A stretch of DNA of 10,701 nucleotides from an uncultured Collinsella sp. (GTDB lineage Bacteria > Actinomycetota > Coriobacteriia > Coriobacteriales > Coriobacteriaceae), in NCBI GenBank assembly GCA_902493985.1, contig CABURR010000065.1, positions 1 through 10,701 of the forward strand, in the 5' to 3' direction. Below, in pieces: positions 7,197 to 10,701 of this stretch (positions are counted from its first letter, which is position 1; each line of letters begins with the position of its first letter). A program made the position numbers and the translations under genes. The notes below the pieces were generated by a model that was given only the letters and a program-made list of their open reading frames with translations, was not told the origin of the DNA and made no database searches.

Positions 7197-9023
7197 ATGA
7201 GCATGAGCAAGAACATCGCACGCCTGGCAGTAACCGCCGGCCTCACAGCAGCGTTGAGCTTCGGCGGAGTCATGGCCCCGGTGACCATGGCGTTTGCTGA
7301 GGGCACGCCGAAGGTGGCCGAGAACGGCATCGTGACGATTGAGGAGGATACCTACAAGGATACGACCTTTAAGGGAATCAAAATTTTCTCGGCGAAGGTC
7401 ACGCAAGACTGGAAGGATGATGATACCTGGGACTCCACTGCGGAGAAGACGCTTTCCGATATCGAATGGGCAAATGGTTCCGTAAAGAGTGCAGTGACTA
7501 CGGCATTTAATAACGATGAGCCCAAGCCTAATGACTTGCCGACTGGCAAAGATGCTGAATCTGCTCAGGCGTGGGCCCAGTTCATCAAAAAGCACGGGTC
7601 CGATGCTGATAAGGGTAAAAGCGTCAATGCAGGAAGCGTGCTCGACAAGATCGCTGCTGCCGTTGAGAAGGCGAATATTACTGAAGGCGCTGGCGGCTGG
7701 GCAAATGCTGATGCTAACGGCTCTTTTGGTAGCTTGGATACCGGCTATTGGCTCTTTTTGACTAAGAGCGTCGGCGCGAACCCAAGTGATGCCAACAAGG
7801 TCAACACGGATACCTTTACTTCGCCCATTTTCGCCGTTGTTGGCGGTTCCGATGAGATCTTAACTCCCAAGAAGCAGGTCCCCACTGTGACCAAGGCCGT
7901 AAAGGACGACAACAATGGGAGCTTTGTGGATTCAAACGCAGTTGTTCCCGAGGGTTCTTCTCGTGATGTCTTTACGGCGCCCAATAGGGTTGCGGACTCT
8001 GCATCCGACCAGCCGATTGAGTACCAGCTTGCAGGTACCGTGGCCAGCAATATCAATACTTACGAAAAGTACAGCTATACCTTTACTGATGACCTGCCTT
8101 CTACGATGGTGCCCGTGCTCTCCGGCGGCAAACCTGCTGTTGAGGTCAAGATTGACGGTGCCAAGGTCAAGGAAGAGTACTACACTGCGAAATACGTCAC
8201 TGATCAAGGAAAGAACGAGCTTGTTGTTTCCTTTGGCAACCTTAAGAATGAAATTAAATCTGACGAGGATAAGGTTATTACCGTTAGCGGTAGCTCTAAA
8301 ATCTATGTGAACTATAAGGCAAAGCTCGACCATACTAAGGTTAAAGCCGATATGCTCGGTATAGCCCAGGAGAACACCGTTACTCTGACCTATTCCAATA
8401 ACCCTCACTCTGACTCTGAAGGCGACAAAGGCACTACAGTTGTGCATCCCGCCTACGACTACACCTACGGCATCGACGTTACCAAGGTCGGTGATGACAA
8501 GGATGGAGACGGTACCTCCAAGAAGCTTAAAGATGTTGAGTTCACCTTGCAGGAGGTTGTTGACGGCAACCCTGAGAACCAATTCATCGACGCCCAGGGT
8601 GTAAAACACAACGAAGCCAAGGATGCCACGCTCAAGACGACGGACGAAGGAAAGATTAACGTTGTCGGTCTCGATGAGGGCACCTACATCCTTAAAGAGG
8701 TCACTCCGGCGCCCGGTTACAATAACTCTGCAGCAAATGGTGTTACTTTCACTATCAAGAGTACGTTCGATCAAACAGGTAAGAATGTGAACCTTGATAC
8801 TTCCACCATTGATGCTGGCAAAGATGTTGTCAAGGGCGGCACCGCAACGGCCGAGGCCGGCAAGCTCAGCTTCACCATCGTCGACAAGAAGGGCTCTGGC
8901 CTCCCCCTCACCGGTCTCAACGGCGTGACCTTCACTTGGATCGCTGGTGGCGCGGTGCTGTGCATCGGCGTGGCGCACCTCATCCGCAGCCGTAAGCAGG
9001 CTGAGGAGTCCGAGCAGGAGTAA
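7197..9023 (+). CDS. LPxTG-anchored major pilin, isopeptide-forming (SpaH/EbpB-like)
   Basis: The predicted 608-residue secreted pilin starts at ATG 7197, seven bases after AGAGGA (7184-7189); a second ATG at 7203 is possible. The frame is open back to 7131, but no ribosome site supports a start there. The signal peptide is about 1-34 (MAFA|EG). The N-terminal domain, about 35-225, ends in ILTPKKQVP, where Lys225/226 is the likely polymerisation lysine. A middle isopeptide-type domain, about 270-405, ends in TVTLTYSNNP. A Cna-B domain, about 422-563, has Lys430 in IDVTK and the E-box YILKEVTPAPGY with Glu501. The sorting signal is LPLTG (569-573), then a membrane span and RSRKQ tail. Architecture and terminal position suggest the shaft subunit polymerised by the class C sortase. 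Its sorting region resembles that of the tip protein more than that of the second pilin. Its codon use has more A/T at third positions than the second pilin gene. Confidence 0.9.
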   Translation: MSMSKNIARLAVTAGLTAALSFGGVMAPVTMAFAEGTPKVAENGIVTIEEDTYKDTTFKGIKIFSAKVTQDWKDDDTWDSTAEKTLSDIEWANGSVKSAVTTAFNNDEPKPNDLPTGKDAESAQAWAQFIKKHGSDADKGKSVNAGSVLDKIAAAVEKANITEGAGGWANADANGSFGSLDTGYWLFLTKSVGANPSDANKVNTDTFTSPIFAVVGGSDEILTPKKQVPTVTKAVKDDNNGSFVDSNAVVPEGSSRDVFTAPNRVADSASDQPIEYQLAGTVASNINTYEKYSYTFTDDLPSTMVPVLSGGKPAVEVKIDGAKVKEEYYTAKYVTDQGKNELVVSFGNLKNEIKSDEDKVITVSGSSKIYVNYKAKLDHTKVKADMLGIAQENTVTLTYSNNPHSDSEGDKGTTVVHPAYDYTYGIDVTKVGDDKDGDGTSKKLKDVEFTLQEVVDGNPENQFIDAQGVKHNEAKDATLKTTDEGKINVVGLDEGTYILKEVTPAPGYNNSAANGVTFTIKSTFDQTGKNVNLDTSTIDAGKDVVKGGTATAEAGKLSFTIVDKKGSGLPLTGLNGVTFTWIAGGAVLCIGVAHLIRSRKQAEESEQE

Positions 9024-9123
9024 CGCTCGCTCACCCATCCCTTTGGCAGGTGGGATGTGATGGCCATGAGACTTGCGGACACTTTTCTCGTCCATCCACG
9101 TTCTTGCTTTGCCATTCTCTTTT

Positions 9124-9160
9124 CGGGGCAGACTCCACGCTGGAGTCTGCCCCGTTTTTT
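9124..9160 (+). terminator. Strong intrinsic terminator of the pilin operon
   Basis: A perfect 14-bp stem (9124-9137 with 9141-9154, CGGGGCAGACTCCA) with a 3-nt loop CGC is followed by six T (9155-9160). It lies 100 bp after the third pilin stop. The 9024-9123 stretch before it holds no gene I can support. It separates the pilin block from the SOS-box cassettes and the sortase. Confidence 0.9.
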
Positions 9161-9210
9161 GGGATAACGCAGCCAGCCTCCATCGTACGATGAATCAAGT
9201 GTATGAATAT

Positions 9211-9224
9211 CGAACAGATGTTTG
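9211..9224 (+). promoter_or_regulatory. LexA (SOS) box, copy A
   Basis: CGAACAGATGTTTG matches the Gram-positive LexA/DinR consensus CGAACRNRYGTTYG at every specified position. It lies 103 bp before the ATG of the small gene at 9328. The best -10 candidate is TAAAAT at 9266-9271, with no recognisable -35, so the box would be about 41 bp upstream of it. That is farther than in a textbook repressed promoter. The same box recurs at 9692-9705 although the flanking bases differ. Confidence 0.65.
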
Positions 9225-9327
9225 CAATTATTACGTTTACCAGCTGTGGGTGCATACACTCGCAGTAAAATATCCTTGCGACGCATTCCGTGCGCGGGCG
9301 GCCGACGACTCGATCGGAGGTCCCCAA

Positions 9328-9480
9328 ATGCTGAAATTCCTTAACGCGCTCACCGCCCTCGCGGCGGTGGGCACGTTCGTCATCGCGTTTCTTGACTCGT
9401 ATGAGGTTCGGTTTAAGGTCCGTAGGCGCACGCGCGGTGCGGACGGTAGAAGGCATTTGCGCCGCAACAAGCGCAAATAA
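9328..9480 (+). CDS. Small single-span membrane protein with basic tail, copy A (candidate toxin)
   Basis: I do not recognise this 50-residue protein as a named family. It begins MLKFLNALTALAAVGTFVIA, has one hydrophobic span at about residues 3-22, then DSYEVRFK and a tail with many Arg and Lys (VRRRTRG...RRNKRK). The start is supported by GGAGG (9316-9320) seven bases before the ATG. The GTFVIAFL stretch after a short N-terminus recalls type I toxin or holin-like peptides such as TxpA/BsrG, but this is resemblance, not proven homology. An upstream LexA-like box suggests induction by DNA damage. A symmetric terminator starts two bases after the stop. The frame is also open upstream of the ATG, but no ribosome site supports a longer protein. 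Confidence 0.75.
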   Translation: MLKFLNALTALAAVGTFVIAFLDSYEVRFKVRRRTRGADGRRHLRRNKRK

Positions 9481-9571
9481 GAATGCCCGGGGTTCGGAGC
9501 CCGGGCATTTAACAACGTCGGAAACTGGTCGCCCGCGCTCCTAAGTACTTACGCGGGATGCGTCGTTTCCT
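9478..9571 (-). ncRNA. Candidate antisense RNA, copy A
   Basis: On the minus strand, TACAAT (9583 down to 9578) is a good -10 element, predicting a start near 9571. The transcript would contain a hairpin (arms 9552-9557 and 9532-9537, CGCGGG/CCCGCG) and end in the shared terminator stem 9482-9509, followed by CTTATTTG. It would be about 94 nt and fully complementary to the 3' untranslated end of the small gene's mRNA, as in txpA/RatA. The hairpin arms are kept in both cassettes while its loop differs. No -35 hexamer is evident, so the promoter is weakly supported. Confidence 0.4.
9482..9509. terminator. Symmetric terminator-like hairpin, copy A
   Basis: AATGCCCGGG (9482-9491) pairs perfectly with CCCGGGCATT (9500-9509) around an 8-nt loop. 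Short T-rich sequence follows on both strands, so it could end the small gene's mRNA on the + strand and a converging RNA on the - strand. Confidence 0.65.
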
Positions 9572-9583
9572 GTAGCTATTGTA

Positions 9584-9609
9584 TCCCGAATCGCCCCGCC
9601 GATTCGGGA
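9584..9609. promoter_or_regulatory. Inverted repeat next to the minus-strand -10, copy A
   Basis: TCCCGAATCG (9584-9593) and CGATTCGGGA (9600-9609) form perfect 10-bp arms with a 6-bp spacer. It abuts the minus-strand TACAAT and occupies where a -35 would be. It could be an operator for a regulator of the antisense RNA. The same element is at 10064-10089 with two changed bases at its outer edge. Confidence 0.45.
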
Positions 9610-9691
9610 CATTCTGAAAACTCAAACACGTCGGGCAAACCCGGACAATGCGGCCAGGCTCCGCTGGACGGGGAACCGTGTTTGTAACTAT

Positions 9692-9705
9692 CGAACAAAT
9701 GTTTG
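9692..9705 (+). promoter_or_regulatory. LexA (SOS) box, copy B
   Basis: CGAACAAATGTTTG is again a full match to CGAACRNRYGTTYG and differs from copy A only at the consensus N position. The bases on both sides differ more between the two cassettes, which argues that the box is kept by selection. The corresponding -10 candidate is TAAAAT at 9747-9752. Confidence 0.65.
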
Positions 9706-9808
9706 TCAAAATCGCGTTTACCAGCTGCGGGTGCATGCACTCGCAGTAAAATACCCTTGCGACGCATCCCGTGCGCGGGCGGCCGACGACTCGATCGGAG
9801 GTCCCCAA

Positions 9809-9958
9809 ATGCTGAAATTCCTTAACGCGCTCGCCGCCCTAGCGGCGGTGGGCTCGTTCGTCATCGCGTTTCTTGACTCGTATGAGGTTCGGTTTAAGGT
9901 CCGTAGGCGCACGCGCGGTGCGGACGGTGGACGGCATTTGCGCCGAAAGCGCAAATAA
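9809..9958 (+). CDS. Small single-span membrane protein with basic tail, copy B (candidate toxin)
   Basis: This 49-residue paralogue of the 9328 product begins MLKFLNALAALAAVGSFVIA and ends GRHLRRKRK. GGAGGT (9797-9802) precedes the ATG at optimal spacing. Relative to copy A it has a few substitutions (Thr9 to Ala, Thr16 to Ser, Arg41 to Gly) and lacks the tail Asn codon. Both open frames are intact after duplication and the changes are conservative in the membrane span, consistent with a real protein. It is followed directly by its own terminator hairpin. Function is not known; see copy A for the toxin-like interpretation. Confidence 0.75.
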   Translation: MLKFLNALAALAAVGSFVIAFLDSYEVRFKVRRRTRGADGGRHLRRKRK

Positions 9959-10051
9959 GAATGCCCGGGGGTCGGATCCCGGGCATTTAACAAAACCAGA
10001 AAACTAGGCCGCCCGCGCTTTCGAACACTTACGCGGGGTGCGTCGTTTCCT
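9956..10051 (-). ncRNA. Candidate antisense RNA, copy B
   Basis: This is the counterpart of the 9478-9571 candidate. A minus-strand TACAAT lies at 10063 down to 10058, predicting a start near 10051. The transcript would include the CGCGGG/CCCGCG hairpin and end at the 9960-9987 stem. Positions and sequence of the -10 are identical to copy A with a 480-bp offset. The same absence of a -35 applies. Confidence 0.4.
9960..9987. terminator. Symmetric terminator-like hairpin, copy B
   Basis: AATGCCCGGG (9960-9969) pairs with CCCGGGCATT (9978-9987), with the same stem as copy A and a slightly different 8-nt loop (GGTCGGAT versus GTTCGGAG). It begins two bases after the small gene's stop. Confidence 0.65.
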
Positions 10052-10063
10052 GTAGCTATTGTA

Positions 10064-10089
10064 TCCCGAATCGCCCCGCCGATTCGGAA
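10064..10089. promoter_or_regulatory. Inverted repeat next to the minus-strand -10, copy B
   Basis: CCGAATCG (10066-10073) and CGATTCGG (10080-10087) are perfect 8-bp arms with the same CCCCGC spacer as copy A. One further outer pair is broken relative to copy A. Confidence 0.4.
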
Positions 10090-10175
10090 CATTTTGAAAA
10101 CGCAAATGCTGGCTTATCCTCGACTGGACGGTGCAGCCTAGCTGCGTTGTCCGGCGCAGGAGCTCGCTAATCGGC

Positions 10176-10203
10176 TATTATTTGTTTAGACAACTTGAGT
10201 TGT
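10176..10203 (+). promoter_or_regulatory. Possible sortase promoter with start-site palindrome
   Basis: TATTAT (10176-10181) is a good -10 hexamer without a convincing -35. Just downstream, where transcription would begin, is the perfect 14-bp palindrome ACAACTTGAGTTGT (10190-10203), a plausible operator or 5' hairpin. It ends 16 bp before the sortase start codon. Confidence 0.4.
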
Positions 10204-10219
10204 AGAGGAGTGACTGGCG

Positions 10220-10701
10220 ATGGTGCAGGGCGCCAAACATATGAAGAGCAATAACGCCGCGGACAACGGCGGCTCAAGCCCTCAGCCCAAACCTCAACCA
10301 AAGCCCAAGCGCCGCCGCAAGCGGCTGCCGCGCTGGGCCGATCGGCTCATCACCATCGTCATCATCCTTATTGGCGTGGGCCTTATGACCTGGCCGTGGA
10401 TCTTGGACCGGCTCGAGGCCTCGGGCGTGTTCAACCAGATCAGCACCGTGTCCAGCACCGTGGACGCGCTGTCTGCCGAGGAGCGCGAGCGCATCCTGCT
10501 CCAGGCGCGCTCCTTTAACGAGCAACTGGCGGGCGAGGTCACCGAGCTTCCCGCCGACCAGATCGAGCCCTACGCTCAGCAACTTATCTTTGACCGCGAC
10601 CCCATGATGAGCTGGGTCGAGATCCCCTCCATCGACGTGAGCATGCCCATCTACCACGGCACGAGCGAGGAAGTCCTTATGGCGGGCGTCGGCCACCTGG
10701 A
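10220..10701 (+). CDS. Class C (pilus-assembly) sortase, N-terminal part
   Basis: The gene runs off the right edge; the first 160 codons are visible. The protein has a Pro/Lys/Arg-rich cytoplasmic start (about 21-38, including PKPKRRRKR), a membrane anchor at about 42-60, and the opening of the sortase fold. SWVEIPSIDVSMPIYHGTSE and MAGVGHL match the conserved 'IPxI...LPIYHGTSExxLxxGxGHL' signature of class C sortases. The catalytic His, Cys and Arg lie beyond the window. DPM at 127-129 occupies the place of the lid DP[FWY] motif of this class. GAGGAG (10205-10210) precedes the ATG by nine bases; an ATG at codon 8 is less well placed. It would join the pilins at 2027-9023 through lysine isopeptide bonds on the outer membrane face, though it is separated from them by a terminator and the duplicated cassette. 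Confidence 0.9.
   Translation, partial: MVQGAKHMKSNNAADNGGSSPQPKPQPKPKRRRKRLPRWADRLITIVIILIGVGLMTWPWILDRLEASGVFNQISTVSSTVDALSAEERERILLQARSFNEQLAGEVTELPADQIEPYAQQLIFDRDPMMSWVEIPSIDVSMPIYHGTSEEVLMAGVGHL

Larger units (their letters stand above)
9208..9626 (+). repeat. Tandem cassette, copy A
   Basis: This unit is nearly identical to 9689-10106. It contains a LexA-like box, a leader, a 50-residue membrane protein gene, a symmetric terminator and a conserved non-coding block with inverted repeats. Corresponding landmarks are 478 to 481 bp apart. The least conserved parts are the bases around the LexA box, the gene's 3' end, and about 9510-9550. Confidence 0.9.
9689..10106 (+). repeat. Tandem cassette, copy B
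   Basis: Second copy of the unit at 9208-9626, in direct orientation. It preserves the LexA-like box, ribosome site, small gene, terminator stem, CCCGCG/CGCGGG hairpin (10012-10017, 10032-10037), minus-strand ATTGTA element and inverted repeat. About 60 bp of unrelated sequence (9627-9688) separates the copies. Confidence 0.9.

Noticed and set aside
7932..9095. 387-codon minus-strand frame opposite the third pilin
   Set aside because: The + strand gene has a signal peptide, pilin motifs and LPLTG, whereas this frame gives no recognisable protein.
9181..9192. Perfect 12-bp palindrome CATCGTACGATG before cassette A
   Set aside because: It has no counterpart before cassette B and no clear relation to a promoter, so I could not assign it a role.
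9073..9327. Upstream in-frame extension of the small gene in cassette A, and the matching ATG at 9731 in cassette B
   Set aside because: The frame is open in both copies, but cassette A has no ATG at the matching place, neither start has a ribosome site, and the inner ATGs have near-ideal GGAGG spacing.
9208..10106. CRISPR array or integron-like repeats
   Set aside because: There are only two long units, each with an intact gene and terminator, and no short regular repeat-spacer pattern.

Overview
The window looks like a chromosomal stretch from a GC-rich Gram-positive gut actinobacterium of the class Coriobacteriia, probably Collinsella-like. This rests on codon use, on LPxTG-type pilins with a class C sortase, and on a style of dispersed palindromic repeat I associate with that group. 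The genus is an inference and was not tested by any search.

Left part (1-1521): the 3' end of a mobB-type molybdenum cofactor gene (1-252) is followed by about 450 bp of non-coding DNA holding a chain of palindromic repeat units. Next comes a Cof-type HAD phosphatase gene (700-1521), immediately followed by another copy of one of those repeats.

Pilus locus (about 1522-9160, with the sortase resuming at 10220): a long AT-rich leader carries two 9-bp direct repeats in the 21-bp register of LytTR-family response regulator sites. Three cell-wall-anchored pilin genes follow on the + strand. The first (2027-5425) is an 1132-residue putative tip adhesin with a beta-helix and two FctA-like isopeptide domains. 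The second (5418-7088) and third (7197-9023) are paralogous multidomain pilins with pilin lysine motifs and E-boxes; the third is the likely shaft subunit. A strong terminator closes this block at 9124-9160. A class C sortase gene starts at 10220 and runs off the window; it would polymerise the pilins. The tip gene has a run of nine G just after its signal peptide, where a change of one base in either direction leads quickly to a stop, so phase variation of the tip is likely.

Between the pilins and the sortase lies a tandem duplication of a cassette of about 420 bp, with a period of about 480 bp. Each copy has a perfect match to the Gram-positive LexA (SOS) box, a strong ribosome binding site, a 49-50 residue protein with one membrane segment and a very basic tail, a symmetric terminator, and a conserved non-coding block with a minus-strand -10-like element and hairpins. 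The arrangement resembles type I toxin-antitoxin modules of the TxpA/RatA kind, here apparently wired to DNA damage. I regard this as the most likely undescribed system in the window.
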